64,000 nucleotides of DNA from DASYHS01 sp035998295 (GCF_035998295.1 NZ_DASYHS010000207.1:1-64000), one strand, 5' to 3'; shown: positions 43,902-52,787, numbered from the stretch's first letter. Notes: generated by a model from the sequence alone, not told the origin. Numbers and translations: made by a program.

Positions 43902-43918
43902 ATACGGCAATGCCGTAT
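43902..43918. promoter_or_regulatory. Palindromic operator of the second BrnT-type pair
   Basis: ATACGGCAATGCCGTAT is a perfect palindrome with one centre base, 10 bases upstream of the toxin start. Its 11-bp core CGGCAATGCCG is the same as at 7514-7524. Confidence 0.65.
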
Positions 43919-43996
43919 GGCGCGCAAGAAGGAAGCGGCAGAAGGCGACCGGCCCGCGCTTGCTCCTGCGCGACGCGCTCGTCCGTGCGCGCAGGG

Positions 43997-44650
43997 TCAG
44001 TCCAGCGTGCGGACGGTGCCGTCCGCAAGGCGGAACTCGGCATCGAGGCCGGGAGCCCCATCGGTTCGGGTCACGTCGACCAGGCCTTCGCCGCCGAGCG
44101 CCGACAGGCAGGCGGTAATGCGCTCGGGCTTCGGATGGCCGACCCTCAGGCGCACCAAGCGGATGCCGAGGTCGGTCATGGAGGCTGAGGGGTGCGGACC
44201 GTCCGGCCAGCGTATCAGGATGGGCAGCGCTCCTTCTCCAGGGATCGCGCCGTCGTCCCGGACCGCGATGCGCCAATGCAGGTCGTCCCGCCGCACCTCC
44301 ACCGGCCGCCCCAGATCCTCCGGGCAGCGCCGAAGGCTCGCCTCCAGCTCCGTCGTGCCCGCGACCCATGCGATCAGCCCCGGGCGCCGCTGCAGGCGGG
44401 CGGCCATCGCCGGGTCGTCGAGCGCGAACCACCGCCGCCTTCCAGGCGGCCCGGCGTCCGGGTCGACGGCGATGATCTCCAGGAACACGCCCTCGCCGAC
44501 CCGCATCAGCCTGTTGTGCGTCCCCATCGACGGATGCTTTCCGCCCGCGGGCATCTCTACTCCCAGGACGTCCCGGACGTACTCGACGCCCTGCTCCAGC
44601 GTCAGGGCCCCGACGACGAGGTGGTCCATGACCAATCGAATACCGGACAT
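43997..44650 (-). CDS. Glyoxalase-like (VOC superfamily) protein
   Basis: The 217-residue protein has the VOC-type opening RLVMDHLVVGALTLEQGVEY and GTHNRLMRVGEGVFLEIIAV, in which His and Glu are the expected metal ligands. A second half has WRIAVRDDGAIPG and LGIRLVRLRVGHPKPERI. It resembles the Glyoxalase_3 type domain; substrate unknown. It is divergent from the Lrp-type regulator at 44763, a common arrangement for a regulator and its target. Confidence 0.8.
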   Translation of the reverse strand: MSGIRLVMDHLVVGALTLEQGVEYVRDVLGVEMPAGGKHPSMGTHNRLMRVGEGVFLEIIAVDPDAGPPGRRRWFALDDPAMAARLQRRPGLIAWVAGTTELEASLRRCPEDLGRPVEVRRDDLHWRIAVRDDGAIPGEGALPILIRWPDGPHPSASMTDLGIRLVRLRVGHPKPERITACLSALGGEGLVDVTRTDGAPGLDAEFRLADGTVRTLD

Positions 44651-44725
44651 CTCTCCCTCCGTACCGCGCCTTGATCGGCCTCGGGACGAAGCCTACAGCC
44701 CCAGGCGAGCTAAAGGTGTTTGGAG

Positions 44726-44754
44726 TTGAGCGCGATAACCCTCGTCCGTAAAAT
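44726..44754 (+). promoter_or_regulatory. Promoter of the Lrp-type regulator
   Basis: TTGAGC (44726-44731), 17 bases, TAAAAT (44749-44754): close to the sigma-70 consensus. The expected start is at about 44761-44762, one or two bases before the ATG at 44763, so the mRNA may have no leader. No ribosome site is visible in the preceding 20 bases. Confidence 0.65.
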
Positions 44755-44762
44755 GTGTTTTC

Positions 44763-45236
44763 ATGAAGCTGGATCAAACCGATAGAAAGATTTTAAGGGA
44801 ACTCCAGGAGGACGCCTCCCTCAGCCTCGGCGAGCTTGCGGGCCGTGTCGGCCTGTCGCAGATGCCGGTATGGCGCAGGGTCAGGAGGATGGAGGACGAG
44901 GGCGTCATCAGGAAGCGGGTGGCGCTGGTCTCGCCCCACGCGGTGAATGCCAGGGTCACGGCGTTCGTGATGCTGAAGACCAGTCATCACGACGCGGACT
45001 GGTTCGAGCGGTTCTCGGACGCGGTCGCGGCCATGCCGGAGGTCATGGAATTCCATCGCCTGTCGGGTTCCGTCGACTTTCTGCTCCGCGTCGCGCTCCC
45101 CGATCTCGACGGCTACAGGGATTTCTACAGGCGCCTGATCGGGGCGGTGGACTTCGTCGACGTCTCCACCGCCTTCGCCTTCGAGACCCTCAAGCAGACC
45201 ACGGCCCTGCCTCTCGATTTCGTCCAGGACCCCTGA
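44763..45236 (+). CDS. Lrp/AsnC-family transcriptional regulator
   Basis: The 157-residue protein has the N-terminal HTH (MKLDQTDRKILRELQEDASL, LSQMPVWRRVRRMEDEGVI) and a C-terminal RAM domain with FVMLKTSHHDADWFERF and HRLSGSVDFLLRVALPDLD. These regulators sense amino acids or related metabolites. It likely controls itself and the divergent glyoxalase-like gene. It ends 26 bases before the convergent addB end. Confidence 0.9.
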   Translation: MKLDQTDRKILRELQEDASLSLGELAGRVGLSQMPVWRRVRRMEDEGVIRKRVALVSPHAVNARVTAFVMLKTSHHDADWFERFSDAVAAMPEVMEFHRLSGSVDFLLRVALPDLDGYRDFYRRLIGAVDFVDVSTAFAFETLKQTTALPLDFVQDP

Positions 45237-45262
45237 GGCCGCGGGCCGGGGCGACCGCGCGC

Positions 45263-48253
45263 TCACTCCCCGCCGTCGCCCCCGCCCGTAGCCCATTCCT
45301 GCACCCGCGCCAGATGCGCATAGTCGCTGTAGCGCGGTGCGCGGTCCGGGCGCGGCAGCGCGCGGTAGGGGGTCGCCGGGTCGTCGAAGGCGCGGATCAG
45401 CGCCAGCAGCCCGTCCCGCGCCTCGGCGACGAGGCGCGCCACGTCCGATCCCTCGATCGGGATCTCCTGGCCGGCCGGCTCGCCTCCGGTCAGCTTCCAG
45501 AACGCCAGCTCCGTCACCGGGCGCGGCTCCAGCCCCTCGAAGGCGCCGGCCGCGGCCATCGCCGCTTCCAGCGGCAGCTGCGGCGCGAAGCCCAGTGCGA
45601 TCTCGCCCGCGCCCGGCGGGCTGCCGGTCTTGTAGTCGAGGATCGCGAGGCTGCCGTCCGGCAGCAGGTCCAGCCGGTCCGCGGTGCCGGTCAGCGTGAA
45701 CGGCCCCGCCGGCCCGTCGAGGACGAGGGTGCCCTTCGCCTCCGTCGCCAGCGTGCGGATCGTCGCCCGCCGCTCGGTCTCGCGCGCGACGAACCAGTCC
45801 GCGATCCGCTCGAACCGCGGCCACCAGAACGCCCACACGTCCGGCCGGGCGAGGTGGTCGCCGAACGCCCGCTCGCCCTCGGCCTTCAGGCGCTCGGCCG
45901 CATCCGCCGGCAGCGCGCCCGGATGCGCGCGCAGGAACGCGTCCAGCGCGGCATGGATGAACTGCCCGCGCTCCGCCGCCCCCGGGTCGGCCGCGATCGG
46001 GTCGAGGGCGGACAGCCGCAGCACGTGGCGCGCATAGACCGCGTAGGGGTCGCGCATCCAGGTCTCGACCTGCGTCACCGACAGCTTGCGCGGCCGGGCG
46101 CGCACCGGCGGGCGCGGTTCCGGCGGGGCCGCCGGGCGCACCGCGCCGGGCCGGTCCAACTCGGCCGCCCAGGCGAGCCAGCGCGCGCCCTCGCCGCCGA
46201 TGCGGTCGTCGAGGCCGAGGCGGGCCAGCACCGTGTCCAGCCGCAGCAGCCAGCGCGACGGCACTGTCGGCGTCCCGTCCACCCGTTCCGACCGGGTCAG
46301 CACGACCTCGTCGGCATGGGAGAGCTGGGCGAAGTCGTGCGCCGACAGCCCGATCCGCCGCTCCGGCGTCGGCAGGCCGAGCGACTTGCGCATCGGGCGC
46401 GACAGCCACGGATCGGCACCGGGGTCCGGCGGCCAGGTCCCCTCGTTCAGCCCGCCCAGGATCACAAGGTCGGGCCGCTGCAGCCGCGCCTCCAGCAGGC
46501 CGAGGATCGCGAGCCGCGGATGCCGGCCGTAGCGCGGCCGCACCGCCGGTGCCGCCGCCAGCAGCGCTTCGAACAGGCGCACGTAGCCGGACCCCGTCAG
46601 CGGCGGGAAATCGGCCGCCGCGCGCAGCAGCTCGTTCAGGAACCGCGCCGCCGCCTCGCCGTCCTCGTGCCGCCACAGCCGCTCCGGCCCGATCTCCCGG
46701 TTGGATGCCGCCAGCGCCTCGGCCAGCTCGCCATGCAGCGCCAGCCACTGCGCGAGGGGACGGGGCTCCGGTGCCGCCAGGGCGTCCAGCCATGGCTGCA
46801 TCAGCGTGCCGAGAGGCTCCAGCCAAGCCGCCAGCCCTTCCGGTGCGCGCTCCGCCCCCGCCAGCGCCGCTTCGATGCCGGGGAAGCCCGGCCCCGGCCG
46901 AGGGCCGCGCAGCACCGCCAGCTCCAGCCGGCGCGCCATCGCGCGGAACGCGGCCGGGTCGCGCCCGGCGGAGGTGAGGGGGTGCTTCAGCAGCTCCAGC
47001 AGCCGCACCGGTTCCGCCTGCCGGAAGCCGCAATCCGCGACGAGGCGCAGGAAGGTGCCGGCGGCGGTGTCGCGCAGCGGGCGGCCGCCCGAATCGTCGA
47101 TCGCGATGCCCCAGCGGCCGAGCGCAGTCGCGACCCGGCGCGCCAGATTGCGGTCCGGCGTCACCAGCGCCGCCGTCCGGCCCGGCGTCTCCAGCGCCTC
47201 GCGCAGCATCAGCGCGATCGCGCCCGCCTCCTCGCGAGGGCCGGGGCAGTCGATCCGGGTGACGCCGGCCAGCGCCGCCTCGTCGATGTCCGCGAGGTCG
47301 CGCCACGCCTCGGTCGTCGCCGCCGGGCGCAGCGCCTCGGCGATCAGGCGCGTGCGCGCGGCGCGGGGCCGGCTGGCCCGGGACTGGCCGGCATGCACGT
47401 CCTCCCAGGGCCGGACGTCCTCGCGCCGCGCGCCCAGGGACTTGAGCAGGCAGGACAGCTCGTATTGCGGATGCGCCTCGTCCAGCGCCTCCCAGCTCCG
47501 CTCGTCCATGTCGCGGTCGAGGCCCGGCAGCACCACCATGCCCCGGGGCAGCGCCGCAACCACCGACAGCAGGCCGGCGGCCGCCGCGCTGACATGGGTG
47601 TGGCCGGCGGCGATCACCGGCCCCGCCGGCGGGCGTTCGCGCCACAGCGCCGCCTGCGCCTCCAGCATGGCGCGGCTGCGTGTCGCCGCGTCCACCGCCC
47701 CCTCGGCCGCCTCGATCAGCGGCCACACCTCGCGCAGGATCTTCAGGAAGTCGAGCGTGATCTGCCAGTGCCTGGCGTGGTCCTCGGGCACGATGCCGTC
47801 CAGGCGCTCCGCGCCGACGCCCTCGGCGATCATCTGGTCGCGCAGCCGGCACAGCTCGACCGACAGGCGCGCCGCCTGGTCGGGCGCCTCGGTCGCGCCC
47901 GACCGCAGGATCGCCTGCGCCAGGAGGAGCTGGCGGCGCACCTCGTCCATCGCCGGCGGCAGCTCCAGCCCTTCCGCCAGGCCCGGCAGGTCGGCGAGGC
48001 CGAGCGACAGCTCGTCGGCGTCCAGGTCGCCGATCGGGCTCATCCTCGGCAGCAGCTGCGGGCTCCCGCGCGAGATGCGCAGGAACGCCTCGCGCAAGGT
48101 CCGGCAGGCCCTGCGGTTGGGCAGCAGCACCGTGCACCCCGCCAGCGCCAGCGGGTCGTGGCCGATCCGCTCCAGGATGCCCGCCGCCAGCGCGTCCACG
48201 AAGGGCAGCGCCGGCGCGATCGTGTACAGGCCCGGGATCAGCTCTCCGCGCAT
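45263..48253 (-). CDS. addB: AddB: second subunit of the AddAB helicase-nuclease
   Basis: The 996-residue protein begins MRGELIPGLYTIAPALPFVD with the AddB segment CTVLLPNRRACRTLREAFL, then DLDADELSLG, and a C-terminal nuclease with LTGTADRLDLLPDGSLAILD and YKTGSPPGAG (Asp-Tyr-Lys motif). In alphaproteobacterial AddB the N-terminal helicase is inactive. Start 48253 fits the family start and overlaps the preceding gene by 16 bases. The frame is open much further upstream only as shadow of that gene. Confidence 0.95.
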   Translation of the reverse strand: MRGELIPGLYTIAPALPFVDALAAGILERIGHDPLALAGCTVLLPNRRACRTLREAFLRISRGSPQLLPRMSPIGDLDADELSLGLADLPGLAEGLELPPAMDEVRRQLLLAQAILRSGATEAPDQAARLSVELCRLRDQMIAEGVGAERLDGIVPEDHARHWQITLDFLKILREVWPLIEAAEGAVDAATRSRAMLEAQAALWRERPPAGPVIAAGHTHVSAAAAGLLSVVAALPRGMVVLPGLDRDMDERSWEALDEAHPQYELSCLLKSLGARREDVRPWEDVHAGQSRASRPRAARTRLIAEALRPAATTEAWRDLADIDEAALAGVTRIDCPGPREEAGAIALMLREALETPGRTAALVTPDRNLARRVATALGRWGIAIDDSGGRPLRDTAAGTFLRLVADCGFRQAEPVRLLELLKHPLTSAGRDPAAFRAMARRLELAVLRGPRPGPGFPGIEAALAGAERAPEGLAAWLEPLGTLMQPWLDALAAPEPRPLAQWLALHGELAEALAASNREIGPERLWRHEDGEAAARFLNELLRAAADFPPLTGSGYVRLFEALLAAAPAVRPRYGRHPRLAILGLLEARLQRPDLVILGGLNEGTWPPDPGADPWLSRPMRKSLGLPTPERRIGLSAHDFAQLSHADEVVLTRSERVDGTPTVPSRWLLRLDTVLARLGLDDRIGGEGARWLAWAAELDRPGAVRPAAPPEPRPPVRARPRKLSVTQVETWMRDPYAVYARHVLRLSALDPIAADPGAAERGQFIHAALDAFLRAHPGALPADAAERLKAEGERAFGDHLARPDVWAFWWPRFERIADWFVARETERRATIRTLATEAKGTLVLDGPAGPFTLTGTADRLDLLPDGSLAILDYKTGSPPGAGEIALGFAPQLPLEAAMAAAGAFEGLEPRPVTELAFWKLTGGEPAGQEIPIEGSDVARLVAEARDGLLALIRAFDDPATPYRALPRPDRAPRYSDYAHLARVQEWATGGGDGGE

Positions 48254-48978
48254 GGGCGCACGTAGTCCATCCGGACCTCGACCTCGGGGATCGCGTCGGG
48301 CGTGCCGACATGGAACCACAGCCCGTCGTGCCGCACGCCGTACAGGCGCTCGCGCGCCAGCGCGCGGTCCCAGACGAGGTTGTTGGAGAACGGGCCGTCC
48401 GGCATGTCGGCATAGGCGGCGGCCGTCGTCACCTGGACCCCGGCGAACACGAACGGCGCCAGCAGGCCGGCGGGGCGGCGATGCACCTTGCCGTCCGGGT
48501 CCATGCGGAAGTCGCCCGGCCCCTCGAACCCGACCGCCGCGACCGTGGGGTGCAGCAGCAGCAGCACGTCCATCCGCGCCGGGTCCCAGGCGCGCGCCAG
48601 CCGGTCGAGCGCGCGGCTCGGCCCGTCCAGCCACAGCGCGTCGGAGTTCACGGTGACGAAGGGCCCGTCGCCGAGATGGGGCAGCGCCCTGCGCACGCCG
48701 CCGCCGGTCTCCAGCAGCTCCGGCTCGGGCGACAGGACCGTGCGCGGGCTCGCGCGCTCCGCGAGGTGCCGCTCGATCATCTCCGGCTTGTAATGCGTGT
48801 TGACGACGACGGTCCCGATCCCGGCCTCCTCGAGCCGGTCGAGCGCGTGGTCGAGCAGGGTGCGGCCCGCCACCCGCACCAGCGGCTTCGGCCGCTCCAG
48901 GGTCAGCGGCCTCATGCGCAGGCCGAGGCCGGCGGCGAGGATCATGGCATGCGTGAAGGCAGGGGTGCAGGTGGTCAT
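48238..48978 (-). CDS. murU: MurU-like nucleotidyltransferase
   Basis: The 246-residue protein has the sugar-nucleotidyltransferase opening AMILAAGLGLRMRPLTLERP then KPLVRVAGRTLLDHALDRL, FVTVNSDALWLDGP and VHRRPAGLLAPFVFAGVQV. With an AmgK-type kinase gene directly upstream, it is most likely MurU (UDP transfer to MurNAc-1-phosphate) in cell-wall recycling. A mannose-1-phosphate guanylyltransferase remains possible. Gene order murU-amgK beside addB is typical of the class. Confidence 0.85.
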   Translation of the reverse strand: MTTCTPAFTHAMILAAGLGLRMRPLTLERPKPLVRVAGRTLLDHALDRLEEAGIGTVVVNTHYKPEMIERHLAERASPRTVLSPEPELLETGGGVRRALPHLGDGPFVTVNSDALWLDGPSRALDRLARAWDPARMDVLLLLHPTVAAVGFEGPGDFRMDPDGKVHRRPAGLLAPFVFAGVQVTTAAAYADMPDGPFSNNLVWDRALARERLYGVRHDGLWFHVGTPDAIPEVEVRMDYVRPCAES

Positions 48979-48982
48979 GTCG

Positions 48983-49990
48983 TCATCGTGGGGCAAAGAG
49001 AGGGGCCCGGAGGCCGGGCGGAAGGTGCAGGTCGAACCACGCCCGGACCGGCGCCAGCGCCGGGTGGCGCAGGCTCGCCTCGATCTGCCGCCACACCCGC
49101 GGCAGGTGATCGAGATAGCCGGGCTTGCCCGCGCGCGACCACAGCCGGACGAAGACGGCGGCGATGCGCGCGTGCCGCACCGCGCCGACCACGGCCATGG
49201 CATGGCGGAAGCCCGTCGGGTCCAGGTCCGGAAAGGCGCGCAGATAGCGTGCGGTCATCGCTTCGGCCAGGTCCGGCGGGACGTCGCGCCGCGCATCCTC
49301 GAGGAGGGAGACGAGATCGTAGCATACCGGCCCGATCCCGGCGTCCTGGAAATCGAGCAGCCCGCACGCCGCCACTCCCGGCCGGCCGGGCAGCAGCATC
49401 AGGTTGCAGGCGAAGAAGTCCCGGTGCAGCAGCGAGGCGGGCAGGGGCGGCACGCCGGACAGCACCTCGCGCCACGCCCGCTCCAGCCCCGGCCGCTCGC
49501 GCTGCGCCGCGTCGTGCCCCAGGGCTTCGGGCAGCCACACGTCCGCGAACAGCATCACCTGGTCGAGGAAGCGCGCCGCGTCGTAGACCGGCAGCCCGGC
49601 TGTGTCGCGGGCGGCATCGAAGCGGCGGTGCAATTCGGCCAGCGTGTCGACGGCCAGCGCGAACAGCGGCTCGGGCACGGCCCCGCGGTCGAGCAGTGCC
49701 GCGAACACGTCGTCGCCGAAATCCTCCATCAGCACCAGCCCCGCGGCCGGGTCGGCCGCGAGGATGTCGGGCGCGCTCAAGCCGGTGGCGCGCAGCAGCC
49801 CGGCGACCCGCAGGAAGGGTGGCACGTCGGCCGCCGGCGGGGCGCTGTCCATCAGCACGGCGCTGCGCCCGCCCAAGTCCAGCCGCAGGTACCGGCGGCC
49901 CGACGCGTCGCCGGCCAGCAGGCTGAGCCCGGCACCTGCCCAGCCGGCCTCGTCCAGGAACCGCTCGACCGCCTGCGCGCGGCCACTCAT
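48983..49990 (-). CDS. amgK: AmgK-like anomeric sugar kinase
   Basis: The 335-residue aminoglycoside-phosphotransferase-fold protein has the catalytic loop LLHRDFFACNLMLLPG and metal site LLDFQDAGIGPVCYDLVSLL, preceded by LVLMEDFGDDVFAAL. In this context it is likely AmgK, which phosphorylates MurNAc and GlcNAc at C1 during peptidoglycan recycling. Its ATG overlaps the tsaE stop by ATGA, and its stop precedes the nucleotidyltransferase gene by four bases. The whole set is one operon. Confidence 0.85.
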   Translation of the reverse strand: MSGRAQAVERFLDEAGWAGAGLSLLAGDASGRRYLRLDLGGRSAVLMDSAPPAADVPPFLRVAGLLRATGLSAPDILAADPAAGLVLMEDFGDDVFAALLDRGAVPEPLFALAVDTLAELHRRFDAARDTAGLPVYDAARFLDQVMLFADVWLPEALGHDAAQRERPGLERAWREVLSGVPPLPASLLHRDFFACNLMLLPGRPGVAACGLLDFQDAGIGPVCYDLVSLLEDARRDVPPDLAEAMTARYLRAFPDLDPTGFRHAMAVVGAVRHARIAAVFVRLWSRAGKPGYLDHLPRVWRQIEASLRHPALAPVRAWFDLHLPPGLRAPLFAPR

Positions 49991-50460
49991 GCCGGCGCCA
50001 CCGCGTCCAGGCGCGCGGCCCAGCTTCCCGTCCCGGCGAGCGTCGCGCGCCGCCGCTCGCCGCCCAGGATCTCGAGGCCGAGGTCGAGCCGCTCGGCCGG
50101 CAGCATCGGGCCGAGGCGGTCCGGCCATTCCACCAGGCAGACCCCCTCGCGCGCCTCGTCCCAGCCCAGCTCCACCACCTCCCACGGATCGGACAGGCGG
50201 TAGAGGTCGAAGTGCCAGATCTGGGCGACCGGCGCGTCGTAGACCTGGACCAGCGTGAAGGTCGGGCTCGGCACCTCCTCGTCCTCGCCGGCCAGCGCCT
50301 GGATCACCGCGCGCGCGAACGCGGTCTTGCCCGCGCCGAGGTCGCCGGCCAGCGCCACCACGTCCGACGGGCGCAGCTGCCCGGCGAGGCCGCGGGCGAG
50401 TGCCTGCGTGGCCTCCTCGTCGGGAAGCTCGAAGACCCGTTGCGCGGCGTCGGCAGGCAT
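49987..50460 (-). CDS. tsaE: TsaE, tRNA threonylcarbamoyladenosine ATPase
   Basis: The 157-residue protein has the P-loop VALAGDLGAGKTAFARAVIQ, VPSPTFTLVQVYD and the LYRLSDPWEVVELGWDE segment. TsaE works with TsaB/TsaD in making t6A37 on tRNA. It is first of the tsaE-amgK-murU-addB operon, the usual alphaproteobacterial order after divL, although here the FNR and several other genes lie between it and divL. Confidence 0.95.
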   Translation of the reverse strand: MPADAAQRVFELPDEEATQALARGLAGQLRPSDVVALAGDLGAGKTAFARAVIQALAGEDEEVPSPTFTLVQVYDAPVAQIWHFDLYRLSDPWEVVELGWDEAREGVCLVEWPDRLGPMLPAERLDLGLEILGGERRRATLAGTGSWAARLDAVAPA

Positions 50461-50556
50461 CGCGAAGCTCCGGGGTTGATTGCCCGGGGAAAACCGGACA
50501 TGAACATGGGAGACGCTGTCCCCTCTTGGCCCTTTCCTAGCTGTTCCGGAGTCGTC

Positions 50557-51576
50557 ATGTCGAGTGCTGTGGAGCGAACCGACGTCGCCATCATCGGTGC
50601 CGGCCCGGTCGGCCTGTTCGCCATCTTCGAATGCGGCATGCTGAAGATGCGCTGCCACGTCGTCGACGCGCTGGACATGATCGGCGGCCAGTGCTCCGCC
50701 CTCTATCCGGAGAAGCCGATCTACGACATCCCCGCCCATCCCTCGATCGACGCCGCCGACCTGATCGAGCGGCTGGGCGAGCAGGCGGCCCCCTTCGACC
50801 CGGTGTTCCACCTCGGCCAGCAGGTCACGGCGCTGACCCCCGCCGAGGGCGGGCGCTGGCTGGTCGAGACCTCGGCCGGCCGGCGGATCGACGCGCGCGC
50901 GGTGATCGTCGCGGCCGGCGTCGGCGCCTTCGGCCCGAACCGCCCGCCGCTCGACGGGCTGGAGCGGTACGAGGGCCGCTCCGTCCACTACCTGGTGCGC
51001 CGCCGGCAGGACTTCGCGGGCAAGCGGGTGGTGATCGCGGGCGGCGGCGACTCGGCCGTGGACTGGGCGATCAGCCTGGCCGAGGTCGCGTCCCGGATCA
51101 TGGTCGTCCACCGCCGGCCCAAGTTCCGCGCGGCACCCGAGAGCGTGTCGCGCATGGACCAGCTCGTGCGCGACGGCCGGATCGAGATGGTCGTCCCCTA
51201 CCAGCTCTCCGGCCTGGAGGGGCGCGACGGCGACCTGACCGGCGTGCGCGTCGCGACGCTGGAGGGCGAGGAGCGGGTGCTGGAGGCGGACGTGCTGCTG
51301 CCCTTCTTCGGCCTGTCGATGAACCTCGGCCCGATCGCGGAATGGGGCCTGGGCCTGGACCGCAGCCATATCGTGGTCGATCCCTCGACCTGCGCCACCA
51401 GCGCCCCCGGCGTGTTCGCGGTCGGCGACGTCGCGACCTATCCGCGCAAGCTGAAGCTGATCCTGACCGGCTTCGCCGAGGCGGCCCAGGCCGCGCACGC
51501 GATCCATCCGCTCGTCCACCCGGACGAGGTCCTGCATTTCGAGTACTCGACGACCAAGGGCGTGCCCGGCGCCTGA
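50557..51576 (+). CDS. Ferredoxin/flavodoxin-NADP+ reductase (thioredoxin-reductase type)
   Basis: The 339-residue flavoprotein has the FAD motif VAIIGAGPVGLFAIFE, then GGQCSALYPEKPIYDIPAHP, the NADPH motif VVIAGGGDSAVDWAI and GVFAVGDVATYPRKLKLI. It lacks the CxxC of true thioredoxin reductases and ends FEYSTTKGVPGA, as do the TrxR-type FNRs. It passes electrons between NADPH and ferredoxin/flavodoxin. ATG 50557 begins at the family N-terminus. Divergent from tsaE. Confidence 0.93.
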   Translation: MSSAVERTDVAIIGAGPVGLFAIFECGMLKMRCHVVDALDMIGGQCSALYPEKPIYDIPAHPSIDAADLIERLGEQAAPFDPVFHLGQQVTALTPAEGGRWLVETSAGRRIDARAVIVAAGVGAFGPNRPPLDGLERYEGRSVHYLVRRRQDFAGKRVVIAGGGDSAVDWAISLAEVASRIMVVHRRPKFRAAPESVSRMDQLVRDGRIEMVVPYQLSGLEGRDGDLTGVRVATLEGEERVLEADVLLPFFGLSMNLGPIAEWGLGLDRSHIVVDPSTCATSAPGVFAVGDVATYPRKLKLILTGFAEAAQAAHAIHPLVHPDEVLHFEYSTTKGVPGA

Positions 51577-51635
51577 GGCCCGTCCTCTCCAAATCGTCCT
51601 CGTGCGCGACCGGCTTTCGGAGTAGTCTCCGGCCC

Positions 51636-52052
51636 ATGGGCGAGGACGGGACCGGCGGTCCGGGCAAGGGCACAGGCAGGGGCGGGCGCGGCGGCTTCAG
51701 GGCGGTCGCGCTGGCGCTCGTCCTGTCGCTGCTGATGTCGTTCCTCGGCACGACCGTCGAGGCGGCCGGCGGCTGGGGCGCTCCCGGCCCGGCCGATGCC
51801 GCGTCGCCCGGCCTGGTCGACGGGGAGGACGCGCTCGACAGCTTCTTCCTGCCGCGCCCGGTGACGCTGGAGACCTCTCGCCACGCGCTCGCGGCGCCGC
51901 CCGCACCTCCCGCGCCGGACATGGCGCCGGCCGACCGGGTGGCGGTCCTGCCGTCCTCGTGGCGGATCCCCTTCGTCGAGACCGTCTCCACCCCCGCGTC
52001 CGAGGCCGGCCGCACCGGCCCGCGCTCGCCCACCGGCCCTCCCGCCGCCTGA
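51636..52052 (+). CDS. Small exported or membrane-anchored protein with C-terminal GPRSPTGPPAA
   Basis: The 138-residue product begins with a Gly-rich basic stretch, then one hydrophobic segment (AVALALVLSLLMSFLGTTVEAA) and an Ala/Pro-rich exported part. It ends RTGPRSPTGPPAA. The exported protein at 38349-38684 ends the same way although the bodies differ. No family recognised. ATG 51636 follows the FNR stop by 59 bases. Confidence 0.6.
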   Translation: MGEDGTGGPGKGTGRGGRGGFRAVALALVLSLLMSFLGTTVEAAGGWGAPGPADAASPGLVDGEDALDSFFLPRPVTLETSRHALAAPPAPPAPDMAPADRVAVLPSSWRIPFVETVSTPASEAGRTGPRSPTGPPAA

Positions 52053-52197
52053 GGACGGGTTCCCCGTCCGGGTGGCGCCGGCCCGCGTGGCCGGCCTTCC
52101 CCGATCAGCCGAGATATACGGTCGGTCCCCGCGCGATGCCTGGGGACCGCATGTCGGCGCCGGCCCCGCGGCCGGCGCCCGGGAAGGGTGCGGGAAA

Positions 52198-52404
52198 ATG
52201 CTGGAACACCTCTACGTCGAAAGCCTTGTGGGCTTCGGCCTCTTCATCCTGTCCGTCGCCGTGGCGCGGCCGCTGCGCCGGTTCTACCTGCGCACGCCGA
52301 CGCCGGCTCTGCTGCGCGGCGAAACGCGCTCCGAGCTGATCCTGCTCGGGTACTTCTGCCTGGTGCTGCTGAGCTTCGTCGTCGGCATCCACGGCCTGAT
52401 CTGA
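52198..52404 (+). CDS. Small two-helix membrane protein (68 aa)
   Basis: ATG 52198 starts a 68-residue protein with hydrophobic helices VGFGLFILSVAVARP and LILLGYFCLVLLSFVVGIHG flanking a basic loop. It is followed within 15 bp by another small membrane protein and then tatA, suggesting one operon. Function unknown. Confidence 0.65.
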   Translation: MLEHLYVESLVGFGLFILSVAVARPLRRFYLRTPTPALLRGETRSELILLGYFCLVLLSFVVGIHGLI

Positions 52405-52418
52405 CCCGGAGACCTGCA

Positions 52419-52604
52419 ATGCTCGCGATGAAGATCTACCTGTGGAGCCATTTCGGGCTCGCCTTCGCCGTGGCCGCCACGGGCCTGCGCCGCTACGTCC
52501 GGCGCGACGCCTTCGCCCTGTTCGGCGACGACGTGCTCCGGCTGCTCCTCGCCTTCATGGTGCTGGGCGGGGCGGCCGTCGTCTTCGTCCAGCAGGCCGG
52601 TTGA
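52419..52604 (+). CDS. Small two-helix membrane protein (61 aa)
   Basis: ATG 52419 follows GGAGA. The 61-residue product has HFGLAFAVAATGL and LLLAFMVLGGAAVVFVQQ separated by a basic RRYVRRDAF. It lies 15 bp after the previous small membrane protein and 11 bp before tatA. Function unknown; too short for confident assignment. Confidence 0.65.
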   Translation: MLAMKIYLWSHFGLAFAVAATGLRRYVRRDAFALFGDDVLRLLLAFMVLGGAAVVFVQQAG

Positions 52605-52615
52605 GGGAGGCGGGA

Positions 52616-52786
52616 ATGAGCGTCGGAATCTGGCAGATCGTCCTGATCCTCCTTGCCGTGCTGGTCCTGTTCGGCGCCGGCAAGCTGCCGAGCGTGATGG
52701 GCGACCTCGCCAAGGGCGTGCGGAACTTCAAGTCCGGCCTGAAGGAGGTCGAGGACGGGCCGGCCGACGAGACCAGGCAGGGCTGA
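52616..52786 (+). CDS. tatA: TatA, twin-arginine translocase subunit
   Basis: The 56-residue protein shows the TatA plan: a short N-terminal membrane helix (SVGIWQIVLILLAVLVLFGA), the FG hinge followed by KLPSVMGDLAKGVRNFKSG (amphipathic helix) and a charged tail. It is preceded by GGGAGG (52605-52610). No tatB or tatC is in the window, so it is an orphan copy or the main copy split from the rest. Confidence 0.9.
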   Translation: MSVGIWQIVLILLAVLVLFGAGKLPSVMGDLAKGVRNFKSGLKEVEDGPADETRQG

Positions 52787-52787
52787 C

